From Cunninghamia lanceolata (taxonomy: Eukaryota > Streptophyta > Pinopsida > Cupressales > Cupressaceae), in assembly GCA_027924645.1 (NCBI GenBank), contig BSBN01001252.1, positions 795,501 through 859,500 on the forward strand: a stretch of DNA of 64,000 nt, in the 5' to 3' direction. Made by a program: the position numbers and the translations under genes. The notes beneath the pieces are model-generated. The model saw only the letters and a program-made list of their open reading frames with translations, had not been told where the DNA came from and did not search any database. Of this stretch, positions 1 to 12,304 are shown piece by piece. Numbering within the stretch: the stretch's first letter is position 1; each line of letters opens with the position of its first letter.

Positions 1-359
1 AACCAATAGAAACATGACAAATAAAAAATTGTACCTTCTGATGAAGTAAACATATGCAAAGATAAGAATATGCACCAAATATTCTACTAACACCTACCAA
101 TTGCAAATCTAGTGACTGGTACAGTCTATTTTCTAAAAAGTATGGACTATACAAATTTGTATGGATTGGTACAACCTAGATTTTGTTGAAACCATAAAGA
201 GGTTGAATCTTCAATTGCTCTAAACCCTACCAAGTTATATGTCAACTTATAGGTTTTTAGGCCTTCTAGACTCAACAGGTTTTTTTCACACCAAGATGCA
301 TCATGTAATGTTTTTGGTAGAGTACTCCCAAAAATGAGAAGGGGATTCTATATTTGAAT
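1..359. other. Unassigned AT-rich sequence
   Basis: No reading frame, RNA gene or clear repeat is seen. The stretch ends at an LTR-like junction near 360-371 and may be the internal part of that element. Confidence 0.4.
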
Positions 360-371
360 CTCTAATACCAT
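360..371 (-). other. LTR end with primer-binding-site-like sequence
   Basis: On the minus strand the sequence reads ...CATCTCTTACA followed by TGGTATTAGAG. This has the form of an LTR end (CA) next to a primer-binding site for initiator tRNA-Met (usual form TGGTATCAGAGC, with one base changed within the visible match). The LTR would start at 371 with TGTAAGAG on the plus strand. I could not define its other end, so the element is only partly supported. Confidence 0.35.
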
Positions 372-1248
372 GTAAGAGATGATAGTGAACTCAATAGGAG
401 CCAAGGATCACTTGCAACCAACAAAAACCTTCCAAACAAGAGAAGCAATAGAAATTCTATATTCCAAAGAATGAATATAATGCACATAAGATGATATATT
501 ATGTACAATGAGAGAACCCTCGTATATATAGGCAAGGGTGAGACCTAGAAAAAAATAGATGATGAAAAGTGTCTTAGTCCTATGAATTGAGACACAAAAA
601 GTAAATTAACTAAGTAAACTTAACTAGACTACTATGAAAAGGTCCTAGCAGGAAACTAGATAGGTAGAAAACCTTATTCACACCAATAGATGGTTCTATG
701 GATGCTTGTTTGTATGTGAAATCTCTTATATCCTAATTATATGCATATTGATGATGACATTCTATTGATTGGAAAATTTAGATTACACTTATGTCATAGA
801 GTTTTAAAATGGTTTGATTCATCTTGCTTTCTCTATACTTTATTTTTAATTGGCTCATGCTTTCGTCGATTGTTTCTCTAGTACTAGATCATATAAGAAT
901 AACATGGATTTAGCAATTATCTATATTGATTTATCTTTTTATCCTTGTTATACTAAATGCACATAGCACCATATACATTGATATTCTAAGCATGGATGCA
1001 TTGTATTCAAACATAAAATTCAAGAATTTCTAGATAAATAGAACATATACATTGATGACACATAAATTTAAAAAATTATATATTAGTTTTGGAAAGCTTG
1101 TTTTGAGCGATATGTACATGTAAAATGTTATATAGGTGATTTCATTTGAACCTTACACATGTGATGTATAGTTGACTATTTTGACCTCTAAAATTGCAAC
1201 ATGTGGATGGGATAAGAAAAGGCTGATAGGGGGTGCCACATAAGTAGG
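372..1248. other. Unassigned, possibly LTR body
   Basis: AT-rich sequence without a supported gene. It lies between the LTR-like start at 371 and the next LTR remnant at 1249. It may be the body of the first LTR, but no matching copy is present in the window. Confidence 0.3.
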
Positions 1249-3038
1249 TGTTAAAAGAACACTAATACACTGAGAGAGGGGGTGAATTAGTGTATGTTAA
1301 AAAAATTAAAATGAAACCAACAGTCAAAGATTAAAGGCACACATAAACCACATACACACAAGGAAACACCAGAAATACGTGGAAAACCCAAAAAGGGAAA
1401 AACCATGGTGAGAATGTTGCTTGAATCTACTACTCAAATCCAACCTCACAATAAAAGATTTTACAGATGTTTTGCAAGCACCAACTTACAGGTACATTGA
1501 CACCCAAGATAATGTTTTGAGGCTCCAACCTTCTGGTACACTGTACACCTAATTGAGCACCAACCCAATACAATGAAGCACCAACCTCAATAAGGCACCG
1601 ATCCCTGAATCCTTACAAATTCTGATGTGTAGACACTGGTTCTTCACTAACCTAAAATGCACCCTTCAATTCATATACAGTCTCATCCACACTCCTGCAC
1701 TTTGTGTTTTCATTAACACAATCTTCTCTCTCTACGCTCTCTGCATTCTTTGTTTACTTTAACAGAGCCTCCCCTCTTCTCAATACAATCTACCTATGAA
1801 CATTTGTATGTTCGTGCAAACTCTACACTCTATGCTTGTGAAAGAAAAATGTTCAGTTCAGTTAAGTAACCTATTCACAACAAATTCATTGTGTATAAAA
1901 ACACATGCTTTTTCAATTGAACCACCATCAACTGCTACATAACTGAATGTTGACAGTTTCTAGTCGTTTTATACGAGACTGCAATTAGTGAAACTATCGT
2001 CCAACAGACTTTTGGCTCAAAAATATATATTGGTGAAATTTCCCGTCATCCCCACAGAATCCTCAAAATACATGTCCACCACAAATTGTAAGATCATCCC
2101 AAGTGCATCCACGTCGTAATTTAAACTAATTCTTATGTGGCCCTACAAATGTGATGCTGGACATGCTGGCTATCGACAAAAACTTGATATGACAAACTTA
2201 GGCCTGTGTTTTTATTGGCAAAAGTTAGTTTTTCAAAACTGGCCTTTATCGCCCTTTGTTGACACAATCTCGCATTTTTGAACCTCTGTTATCGCTATTA
2301 GTAAAAAGCTTATGTTACAAATCATTTGTCTTTAATGCCTTTGCTTTTGTTGCCTCTATTGGTGAAAATAGACTTTTCAAAACCTTAGTTATAAATGCTT
2401 ATCGGCGAATGTTCATTTTTTTGAACCTTAGTTATAAATTCTTATCGGAGAAAACATACTTTTTGAAACTTGGACTTTGTCTCTTATGCCTTCGCTTCTG
2501 TTGACGATTTGGCCATTTTTTGCACTTGCTCTTTGTCCACTCTATCGACAGAAATTGAATTTTCTGAATCTCGGCCTTGGTCTTCTATCGGCGAATTCTT
2601 CTGATTTCAACTGACGAAGACTTAGTTGTTTTAAATAACATTACATGCTTGCCTTCACTGCTATTGGCTAGTCAGCAAGTCGGAAGAAAACAGAACTTGC
2701 GAACTAGTTCAAAACATCGAAACTTTCCTGACAATGCTTCTAACATTGTCTCCATGCCTCTGTTGGTGAATCAGGAAAAATAAAACTTTAGAAATTCCAA
2801 AGACTGTGAACATGTGCTTTCTTCCAAGTCTTCAACAAAAACACTTCCCATATGTTGTCAATGAATTAGGAAAAGACAAAACCGACAAACTTGCTAGTTC
2901 TAGAACTGTTAAAATCTCCAACTGGCTCTAACTTAGCCAATTTTCACCCAAACTTCATAAAAATGAAACCGGGGATACCCATTTGGGTCTTTAACAAAAT
3001 GAAGTCTTCAAATTGAACACACAACCTAAAATTCAACA
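1249..3038 (-). mobile_element. Copia-type 3' LTR remnant (minus orientation)
   Basis: The plus-strand start TGTTAAAAGAAC, followed by a CTGAGAGAGGGGGTGAATTAG block and a TGGAAAACCC...AAACCATGG block, parallels the LTRs of the copia element at 9962-18241 (same order: CTGAGAGGGGGG, GTGGAAAACCC, AAACCACGG). The plus-strand end is ATTCAACA, followed at once by ATCTCC, the position of the polypurine tract in the related element. It is therefore a 3' LTR with a short stub of internal sequence to about 3105, and the rest of the element is missing. The five bases on each side (GTAGG, ATCTC) do not match, which argues against a clean solo LTR. The CT-rich tract near 1720-1745 lies inside it. Confidence 0.6.
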
Positions 3039-3105
3039 ATCTCCACAATGTGCCGATCAATTGCTCCTTTCTTTGACATCAATGACAACAAATCAACAAT
3101 AGGTG

Positions 3106-3649
3106 TAATTTAATTAGTTCCGAATTAAGGAGATTCAATCAAACCTACTTAGATCAAAGGGGCTTAGATCTAACCCTCCCATAGGTTAGATCAAACTCCT
3201 AGTGCAATTTTATAAAACCACAATGTTGCCTCATTTACATTTGCAACAAAACTCAAATTACATTTTAACCAAAGAAATGGGAAACAAAAAGAATAGAAGA
3301 AATAAAACCCACCAAAAATACCCTATAGACAAGTAATTTGAATTAAACATAGAAATAAAGGTGAGATATTGGAGTGGAAAATAAGGTATGTCACTAAATT
3401 CCCTACTTGATAGTTTAGTTATTTTACATAATTTCATTGTTATATTAGAAAAATATATAGTAGATTTTTTTATCGAGGGTAAAAAGTAGGTTTTTGAAAG
3501 GGACCCAACCATTGTACAAGAGAGAAATAGAAGGAAACAACAAAACATCCTTACTAGAGTAAAGCTAGAACAATGCTACAACATCATAAAAATAGAACTA
3601 CAACTCTGAAGTAGCAAGAGAACCAAAAATGAAAACCCAAAAAAGAAAA
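3106..3649. other. Unassigned AT-rich sequence
   Basis: A minus-strand open frame of 96 codons (3258-3548) is present but is hydrophobic, low-complexity and lacks any recognised motif. I treat it as chance. Confidence 0.4.
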
Positions 3650-5162
3650 TACAAGGCTAGAGAAAACAATAAAGCCTAGGAGAGTCAAATATTGTTAAGA
3701 GAAAGAGCTTCCTCCCATTCATCCTATACAATCTTGAGATAGTTCTCCAATGAGGTAATGTTATCCAATTCCACCAATTTCCCCACCATTTCCCCCCTTT
3801 TGGTTGTGCTACCTCTCATACATGCATTCAAACCAACCTGATACTACACATGATGAGACTTGATCCTATCTTGCAACGCCTTGATGCTCTTGACAAAGTT
3901 GTTAGTGGTTGACTTATTGAAGTTCACCACCTTACTGAGGTTGGTTTTAATTTCCATCAAACTTGTCTCCAATTTATCAATTGTCTCATCCTTTTAGATG
4001 CCTTCTAGCTTGAGATTGGCTATTTATTCCTTTGCATCCCACTCTTCCATAAGGGAGGTCTTCAATTTGGTTTTATTGATTTCAACAAAAAACCATTTCA
4101 AAATCTTATGGTGGACATCAACTTATTTTTGAATGTCATTAGTTTTTCTAGCCAGCAAGTCCACCACCAAAGCAATATCTTCAAGTGAGGAGGATGGGGA
4201 AGGCCCACTATTTGGCCAATTAGAAGGACTAGGGTAGAGCCCATACCTCAGATTTTATCCCCTTGATTGTTTTTCCTTTGGGTTTGGTTTTTCTTTTAAC
4301 ACCACCTTGAGATGTACTTTCCTCTAGCGGGTCCTTTCCCAACCTATTTTTTCTAGGAGTTTTTAACTTAAGGAGGCCATCATGACCTTTTAAATTCCTT
4401 TTGTCTAGGTCATCAAAGCTAGATCCATTGGAAACAGAGATAACGTGGCTTAGGAAGTTAGGGTCAGAAGATGAAGAGTTGCAAAAGTTTGGGAAGATAG
4501 AGGGGGATAGACATTTATTCTTACTTGAGGAACAAAGTGAAGGGGAGAGATGTTTATGCTTATAAGACCTTGGCAAAGTGGAGTTGGTAGGAAATTCACT
4601 ACTAGCAGTAATAGTAGGTTGGGGTTTAAGATCTAGAACATGATTAATAAACAAGAATATGAGCAATTTATGGAGAGAAGCCACACCAACACCTCACTGA
4701 ACCTCTAGAATAGAATAATCAGAAGAGGACAAGAGCAAAATGGAAAACTCACTAGCCTTCTTTGATGAAAGTAACTGAGTAGGGAAAATGATAAGTGTAT
4801 ATAGCCGTGAAATAGGCTTTTGAAGTGATCTATCTGAGGAGTTTTAAGGCCACCTCATCCCAAGGATGAGGAAACAAAGACCTAACATAACCTATTTGAG
4901 CCCTTTTGACAACTTCACCTTCTTTCAAGAATGTGCTTACCACCTCCTCCTTGTTCCTTTGGTCCTTGTAAATCTTCCTTCCCTCTATAGACATGCTAGA
5001 TATGTGGGCAATTAAGTCTTCAATAATCTCTAGTTTGAAGCCTCTCATCCTCACCACTCCTGAATTCCAATTTTTCGTGAATTCCACCAACATGGTAGGG
5101 TTAAAACCATTTATTTTCTCCATATAAGTGGCAAGCCCACCCCTCTCAAGGATACACCACAC
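3650..5162 (-). pseudogene. Decayed protein of unknown family with C-terminal coiled coil
   Basis: Two open pieces on the minus strand appear to belong together. 5162-4830 (110 codons) has a globular pattern ending in SLFPHPWDEVALKLLR. 4684-4229 (151 codons) is Ser/Thr/Lys-rich with basic stretches (RKTKPKGK). Reading on from 4200 to about 3700 in the minus direction gives a broken heptad-like segment (for example IDKLETSLMEIKTNLSK) with several stops, suggesting a coiled coil. The order globular core, basic linker, coiled coil resembles repetitive plant transposon-associated proteins, but I do not recognise the family firmly. The N-terminus is not defined. A decayed retroelement or DNA-transposon protein is most likely. 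Confidence 0.4.
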
Positions 5163-5381
5163 CTTCCAGTCTCTTTATTGAGCTGCAAGAAAGGGGTTCA
5201 CCCTATTGTGGTCTCCCCCCATGGCAACAAACAACTTTTTCTATTAGATGTTTCTAAACCCTTGATTCTCCACACTTCATTGGGACCACTTTTACAATGA
5301 TGAGCATGAATGTGAAATATAGATCATAGACTTCATCAATAAGGAAGAAAGAAGCTTCCCAAACTTTGAAGGGCCATCCCC

Positions 5382-5805
5382 TCAATTTCTCATGATTATG
5401 TATATCATAAACATATGAAGGGGGTCGATCGTCTCATCCCAAATCTCTTGTAACATTGTTATCGAGAAGTGAGAGAACCTCATGTAGGAGTCCATTATCA
5501 CCAATCCACTTGCTATAACCTTTGTTAAGCATGCCCCAATTGGAATTTTTTTTGCAATTGCATTACTCTTTCTATTTTTGTGTTTGATATTAAAGGTTGA
5601 GAAACACATAAGCAAATCTAAGGCATCACCAATGATGTGGCTAATGGACCAGATAGGGGGTTGAGACTTAAGAAGGCAATTCACAATATTTAGAGAGTCC
5701 CCTTCGATATCCAGCTAAAGAATACCCAACTTATTAGCAAGGGAAATTCCCCAAATGGCAATAGAGGCTTTCACAAAGTGGTTCATGTTAGCTACCAAAA
5801 ATGTA
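5382..5805 (-). pseudogene. LINE RNase H domain fragment
   Basis: Minus-strand translation gives ANKLGIL, a TAG stop, then LDIEGDSLNIVNCLLKSQ and NIKHKNRKSNAIAKKI. This matches the C-terminal RNase H domain (RVT_3) of plant L1-type LINEs, where the usual pattern is LEIEGDS...I...L and F.HI.RE.N..AD.LA. The GDS aspartate is present, while the final HI.REGN..AD block is degraded (KHKNRKSNAIA). The in-frame TAG and the lack of an adjoining reverse transcriptase mark it as a dead fragment. Confidence 0.6.
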
Positions 5806-5839
5806 GGCCCTCTCCTCTAGCATCACAACCCAAAGTAAG

Positions 5840-7531
5840 ACAAGGGGAACAAAGAATCTCAGGTAGAGAGAGTGATACATCCATGAAGAGGGGGTGGTTT
5901 TGGACTAACACAAAGGATTAGGGGAAATCCTCTTCTTCTTTAGGCTCTACTAAACCCAGGGGGTATTCCCTTGAGGTCTTTAAATGGGATTAGGATTGGA
6001 ACAAGGATTTGACTACCATGCCCTAACGACAATAAAAAACAAGCCTACTAGATCTCAAAACAACAAATATGGACAAGCATGCATATGCACCTAAAGATGT
6101 AGTATGAGTTATGATGCATAAGATGAGTCCCATTAACATTTTGAACTACGTATGCATCTTGTATCTCATCAATACAGCCTCTAGAGATTTATTTGACACT
6201 AGCTTACTATGAATGTCAATTATTGGAACAATGGGTTGCAAGGATGAGAATGACTCCTACCTACATGAACCTTTTACATTTCATTCATGTGAAAATTTAT
6301 TAGGTTATGGAAAAAAAAATAATGTTGATTTATGCATATAGGCAAAAAAGGACATTAAATCACAACAAAAAAGGAAAATGTTTTAAATGAAAATGATTGA
6401 AGTCTAAGCCACCCTGACTAGTGCCAAATCCATTGGACAATAGAGTTACTACATGCAAGGAAAGAGCACATCCATATGGAACTATAATTGTATCACAAAA
6501 ACAAGGAAATAATGAACATCATACATACTTAATCATCCATCTCAAATGAACAACATCCCACATACAAATTACTCTATGGAAAGTTTGCAAATGCGCTAAA
6601 CTAGATAAATAAAAAAAAACAAAAGGAAAGGAGGAAAGGTGGTAGATGACTGAAGTCCTTAGAAGTTCCACAAACCAACAAAATGATAGAAAATGAACAA
6701 AGACTCCCTAGATTCAAGAAACTTATTGGAGGGTAAAAGTACAAACCTGTGTCACACTTTATAAAGGAATCGACCAACAACAAAAAAAATTCTGAACTTC
6801 AACATCATAAAAGTGGCATTTATGTTTTGAATTTCAAAATGATGTAAACTAATGAAATGTAGATCTCTTGATGAATTTTATGCTTGTAATTTTTAAAAAA
6901 TTTTAAAAAATTATTTTGACAATTTTTTTATAAATTTAAGAGCAAAGTTTGAATTGCTGAAAATTTCAGGAAAAAGTGACTTTGAGTCCACGTCACAAAA
7001 AAAAGAGCAAACAATCTTATTTTTCCCTAATTTTTTTCCCCAAATAGAGGAGTTCAATATCTAGTGCATGGAGAAAAAAAAAATCAGTTTTCAATACATA
7101 TTTTCTTCATAATATCGTTTTAAAGTCAGACTTTACAGAATCTGATAGTTTTCATTCCATGTCAACTTTTGTATAATTTTTTTTATCATTTTCACAAAAC
7201 TAATTATACCCTTTTGGAGATGACTCTTTCCTTTAGTGCGCCATATAATTTTGAAAAAAATTAGATGTGTTTTGATATATTTTTTAAATTTCTAATTAGT
7301 GTCATCTCTGATTTTAACAACCTACTTGCAATAATTTAAAAAAAATATTAAAACTACTCAAAATATTAAAAAAAATCATATTTGGATTCTAGACTTAGAG
7401 CTCTACAAAAAGGTATTTTTTTATTTTTGAAATAATTCATTCTGATTGAAGAAATGTTCAGTTTAAGTTGAGAATTTCAGAAAATTCTAGAAAATGAGGA
7501 GGTGGCTACCATGTAAGATGCCACATAGACG
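5840..7531. other. Unassigned AT-rich sequence
   Basis: No supported gene. The minus-strand open frame at 6601-6783 is short and hydrophobic and is taken as chance. Several A/T homopolymer runs are present from 6300 onward. The last part (6780-7500) is very AT-rich and leads into the palindrome at 7532. Confidence 0.4.
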
Positions 7532-7576
7532 ATTTCGAGCGAATCAATTTGGGGGTGAAATTGACTCACCCGAAAT
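7532..7576. repeat. 45-bp imperfect palindrome, TTCGGGCGA class
   Basis: The sequence begins ATTTCGAGCGAATCAATTT and ends AATTGACTCACCCGAAAT; the two arms are inverted copies with a few mismatches. Two palindromes of the same design occur at 43535-43580 and 43617-43661, also beside GTGGCTAC and GCCACATAG motifs. It lies about 260 bp upstream of the first readable part of the transposase-like pseudogene, so it may be a transposase binding site, a promoter operator or a terminus. Confidence 0.6.
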
Positions 7577-7604
7577 TAAATAATTCTAGCAACCACCACC
7601 AGTT

Positions 7605-7626
7605 ATATATATATATATATATATAT
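7605..7626. repeat. (AT)n microsatellite
   Basis: About eleven AT dinucleotides between the palindrome at 7532 and the transposase-like pseudogene. Confidence 0.8.
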
Positions 7627-7839
7627 GGCTTCATTTTTTATGTTTTTTCTCAATTCAAGCATCAAGGAGAAAATAAAAGAAGCATAATTTTTCACAATAG
7701 AGGTTAAAATTTATTTTTTAAATTTTTTTCAATTCAAGCATTTGGAAAAACCACACAAAAGGAGTTCATTTGGTAAGAGAGGCTACAAATTTTTAAGGTA
7801 TGTAACATGATTTCTAACTTATTTACTCATTTTACCATC

Positions 7840-9956
7840 TTAGAGATAGAATTTCAGAAGATGTAAAACAAAAAGTAATTGGATATTGGACCGATCACTC
7901 CCGTGTTTCTTCCAATAGAAGGGACACTATACAAATAAAAGACGAAGATGGTAAAAAAATTGCTCATCCAAAGCATTTTATAGATACAACACAAAGTGAA
8001 TTTTTTGAAGCATTCAAGCAAGAATTTTCACAGGTGAAGATTTCTCAAAGGATGTTTGAGAATTTATGACCAAGTTTTGTACGTATAAATAAAGTACGTG
8101 AAACTTGTTGCTGTTGAAATCATGTTGAATTTCATCTACACCTACAGTCATATAAAAATCTTATGGCAATAGTTAATCCAAATGTAGCCATCCCTGGAAG
8201 TACACCACAATTTGTGAAGTCTATATTATGTGAAAAATCAGAAGATTCAGATGAATTCAATGTACAATGTATAAGAAATATATGTGTAGATTATGGAAAT
8301 TTGACAAAATTTTTACCATTTGAGAATATTGATCATTCAATATCAGTTGTTTGGAAGAGATTTGAATATGAAAAATACTCAACGAAGTTAGGAACTAAAT
8401 CCAAAAAAAATGTTTTGACAGAGAGTGAATTGCCCTGCAACGAGTTTATGAACAAATTTTGTAAGATTGTATACCCACATATCCAACATTGTCATGACGC
8501 AAGATGGCAGGCTAAGCAATTTTGTGACTCAAAGGATTGTTTTCCACTGGGTTGTATTCTCTCTATTGTAGATTTTTCTGAAACTTATACATTTAGTCCT
8601 CAAACTAAGATTCAAAGTCAATATTATCATTCAGAGCAATTCACAATCTTTGTATGTAAGTTTGCTATAGACATGCTGAGTTATTTGTAGATGAGGTAGA
8701 GAGTGTCGAAGATGATCGAATTATCATCAAGGAGGTTCACTTTTATATCAGTGATGATACGGGTCATGATAGAAGCTATGTAGCACATTACTTTTGAACA
8801 TTTTTTGAAGATTTGAGACAACGTGGCATTAATGCATTACAACACTGGATTTGGTTTGATGGACGTGCTGGCAAGTGTTGATTTTATTATTATTTTTTAA
8901 TTTTAAATTTAAAAATTTATAAAATTTTAAGACTTGAATTTTTAACTAATTTTTGGTTTTCAAATCATTGTTTATATATAACTATTTATACATGACAATT
9001 TAAGCCTGCAAAAGCATTTAAATGGTTAACACAACAACATGCCAAATCTAGCATAAAGTTTTGTGGAATTTTTTTGAGAGTGGACATGGAAAAGGAGAGC
9101 ATGATGGAGTAGGAGCATGTGTAAAGCGTGCACTTCGCCAATATGAACTTGCAGGTAATGTACTAGATACAAAATTTACAAAATTTAAAATTGTTGAATA
9201 CAAGTCTACAATGATCTATGTAATTGATCTACATGTATTGTAATAGTTGGATGTACATGTGAACTTTTTTAAATTCTTACCTCTTACTTGGGCACTTCAC
9301 CAACATGAAATTGTAGGTAACACCATACGAAATGCAAATCAAATTATTGAATAGTGCAAAAGCCATTTTGGTGCCCGTGACTCAATATACAACAAACGCT
9401 ATTTTTGGGAAGTTAAAGGTATGTTAATTGAATTTATGTTATTTGAAAACTTTAATATTTAAATTTAAGTACACATGTGATTTAATTGAATTTTAGTTTT
9501 AATTGAGATGCTAAAGAATTTGTTCATACATGCAGATATTGATCGATCGAATCCATATAATTGTCAAAAAATTAATGGTGTTAGAAGTTTGCATCAAGTC
9601 ATGACTACATGACATAGCAAGCCTCTTACGATTCAAGTGAGAGAAAAATCATGTTTCTGTGTTGATTGCATTAAGAACAATGCAAATATTCTACAATGTC
9701 CAAATGTAAGGGATGGATATGTTTCACAATGGGAAATGAAACAAATAGTATCAATGCCTCCTTTTGAAGATAGTGACATTGTAGATATATATGATCCTAT
9801 ATATTCAGGTGATTACAAACGTGTATCAGATTTAGTTGTTATACGTAAGTTACAAAATTGATTTATATTCTAGATTGTAATAAAGTTTTAAACATTTGAT
9901 TTACTTTGTTCAACTCAAATGTACAAACATGTTTACTTGTGGTGTGTACATGAGAT
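7840..9956 (+). pseudogene. Unclassified DDE-like transposase, copy 1, 5' part
   Basis: Reading across stops and short introns gives a protein parallel to copy 2 (24393-27617). Aligned blocks are YWTDHSRVSSNRRDT, HPKHFIDTTQSEFFEAF, RINKVRETCCC, then 8163-8690 (175 codons) with CDSKDCFPLGCILSIVDFSE, IQSQYYHSEQF, WIWFDGRAG, and at 9061 ESGHGKGEHDGVGACVKRAL, followed by CFCVDCIKNN and GDYKRVSDLVV. Candidate catalytic residues D (VDFSE), D (WFDG) and E/D (GEHDG) are kept. Damage: TGA near 8068, stops after SYL at 8690, a frameshift at about 9058, and stops near 9355 and 9610. Intervening AT-rich segments near 8875-9010, 9155-9315 and 9420-9535 look like introns. The GT-exon-like segment at 9140-9155 recurs near 9293-9320, a partial duplication. 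The gene is broken at 9961 by a copia insertion and resumes at 18242. Its family role is inferred, not proven. Confidence 0.7.
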
Positions 9957-9961
9957 ATTTT

Positions 9962-11317
9962 TGTTAGTTTCAGGACACACAACTGAGAGGGGGGAGGGTG
10001 AATCAGTTGTGTCAAAAAACTTTTCTTTTATTAATCACTCAAATCCTTCTTGCAATTCAGCAACATAATAATAAATCAACCATGAAAACACAAAGCAATA
10101 ATTCAAGAGCAGAAACACATTAACACATATGACACCAAGATTTTAACGTGGAAAACCCAGTTAAAGGAAAAACCACGGGGTGACTAATCCAAGATTGTAT
10201 TCTCTATTAAAAGAATAAAAGGAACAAAATGGCACATGCCAATTAGAGCTTACTACCTCCAGGAGACACACTGTCTACAGGATAATAAATATTACATACT
10301 TGAACTGAAGAATAGCATCTTCACCATGCTTGAGTCAGTTCCATTTAAGCTCAAAACTTCTGCTCTGCCTTTCGCTCTTCTCCTCTCTACCACACTCATC
10401 TTCACCAAGATACTTTTGAAGTGATTTCACAACTCTTATTTATACAAGACATCGACTTTGGGACAATCATCAAAGTCGGCAAACTTTACAGAGCAAATAC
10501 ACAAATACAACTTGATTTGTTACAAAAGACTTCACGCGAATCACCACACTGTCAGCCACATATATTTGGGACCCAAATTTTCTTTGAGGAACATGCCATC
10601 CTTCTCATAACATCTTCAAGATCATCTGCAAGATGTGTAAATCATCCAGTTGGCCAAGGAGAAAGAACATCATCATCCATAAGTAAATCTTCAATTACGA
10701 GCTCAATCTTCAATGTGGACCACCAACACAAACTGGACACAATCCAGAGACCCCCACAAGCTTGCCTAAATCACCAAGAGCATCCACACTACTTCTGCTT
10801 ACTGAAATCATTCTCTTCTTCATTTGGAACCTCAAGAACATAGTCTCTTATCACTGTCATATTGAAATAGATGCTTACAGACCTCCAGACCATGGACCAA
10901 TTGGGTTGTCAAATTGCATTGACTTCCTAAACACTCCACCAAATCCGCAGAACAAGATATTGCATTTACAAATCTCACCAGACCTGTTTGAGTCGCTCTG
11001 TCACCTCTGAACATCTACCAGAACCAGTTTTACTAATATGACCATAACTTCTTCAAATCTTCATGTGGAGCTCTCAGATATTTACTGGATCACCTTTAGA
11101 CACATATCTACAAACCCTTTGATTTGCATCCTCTGATCTTCATCTTAGCTGGGATCTTTACTTCATAGAGCTTCACTGTCTTCACCGTTCTTCTCTGTTT
11201 CTGATAGGACTAATTTTCTCAATATCCTCAGCACACAACTCATCCAATCCTTGACATTAATGCAACAGGAGTATGTTGACATCAATGACGACACCGGTTA
11301 GGCCCATACTTGCAACA
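9962..11317 (-). repeat. Copia 3' LTR (left)
   Basis: It runs from TGTTAGTTTCAGGAC to CATACTTGCAACA on the plus strand, 1356 bp, with TG...CA ends. It matches the right LTR along its whole length, apart from substitutions and a gap of roughly 45 bp close to 10245. Open frames inside it on either strand are shared with the right LTR and are not genes. Confidence 0.92.
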
Positions 11318-11318
11318 A

Positions 11319-11333
11319 TCTCCCCCTTTGTCA
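11319..11333 (-). other. Copia polypurine tract
   Basis: Minus-strand GACAAAGGGGGAGAT lies immediately upstream of the 3' LTR and is the expected plus-strand DNA primer site. Confidence 0.8.
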
Positions 11334-11626
11334 TTGATGGCAACATATGATGTGAAAAATTGTTTTAACCATCAAGACAAGAACTTCTCCTCCCTATCAA
11401 CAACAACCATTCACATGTCTTCTCTTTCTTTACTGCTCCCCCTTTGATCAGCAACCTTTTTTTTTCACATGTTTTCTTTCCCCCTTTGACATCAATGGCA
11501 AAGGGCACATACTTGCATTACTTAGAAACATATAGACTACTCCCCCTGAGTAGCAACTTCCTATGATCAATTCGGACCACAAGATATGACTGTGAGATCC
11601 ACCGAACTGATGCACATCAGTGCACC

Positions 11627-12300
11627 TTAATTCAGAACCGGAGGGGTAATAACCCCTAACTTCTCCCTGAGATACTCAAAAGAGTCCTTAGGTAGAGGTT
11701 TGGTAAGGATGTCTACAATCTGATCCTTGGAGGGCACAAACTCCAATTTGACTTCATTCTTGTTCACCTGCTCTCTCAAAAAATGAAACTTGATGGATAT
11801 ATGTTTTGTCTTTGAATGTAACATTGGATTCTTTGAAATGTTTATTGCACTTGAGTTATCATAGAAGATTGTGATAGGTTCCTCATACTCCACTCTGATG
11901 TCTCTTAGCATTTGCTTCATCCATAATACTTGAGTGCAACTACCTGCTGCTGCAATATACTCTGCTTCTACAGTGGATAAGGATATTGCCTCTTATTTCT
12001 TGCTTAGCCAAGAAACCAATCTTTTCCCTAAAAAGAATGCTCCACCACTGGTACTCTTTTGGTCATCCACATCTCCTACCCAATCTGCATCTGTATATGA
12101 ATGAAGAGAGAAATCATGATCTCTAGGATACCATAAACCATACTCAACTGTTCCTTTTAGATATTTGAGAATCCTCTTGATTGCCATGACATGAGATACT
12201 CTAGGATCAACTTGGAATCTAGCAACAAGACCAACAACATTCATAATGTCAGGTCTAGTTTGAGTAAGATACAATAGTCCTCCAATCATTGACTTGTACT
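11627..12300 (-). pseudogene. Copia RNase H domain
   Basis: Two open pieces (12289-11993 and 11920-11627) are separated by a stop near 11993. The first has the end of RT and the start of RNase H (GGLLYLTQTRPDI, RILKYLKGTVEYGLWY, TDADWVGDVDDQKSTSG). The second has YDNSSAINISKNPMLHSKTK and HISIKFHFLREQV, the C-terminal RNase H signature of plant copia elements, and ends in LTKPLPKDSFEYLREKLG. The active-site region between them contains the stop, within the segment that would read AEYIAA. Confidence 0.88.
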
Positions 12301-12304
12301 TTTT

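Noticed and set aside
1249..3038. A clean solo LTR
   Set aside because: Flanking pentamers differ and a polypurine-like stub follows the end, so it is a truncated element.
3258..3548. 96-codon minus-strand frame
   Set aside because: Hydrophobic and compositionally biased, no motif, in AT-rich DNA; most likely chance.
10236..11014. Several open frames on both strands in the left copia LTR, repeated in the right LTR at 17251-17938
   Set aside because: Duplicated because the LTRs are duplicated; LTRs do not code and the frames differ by stops.
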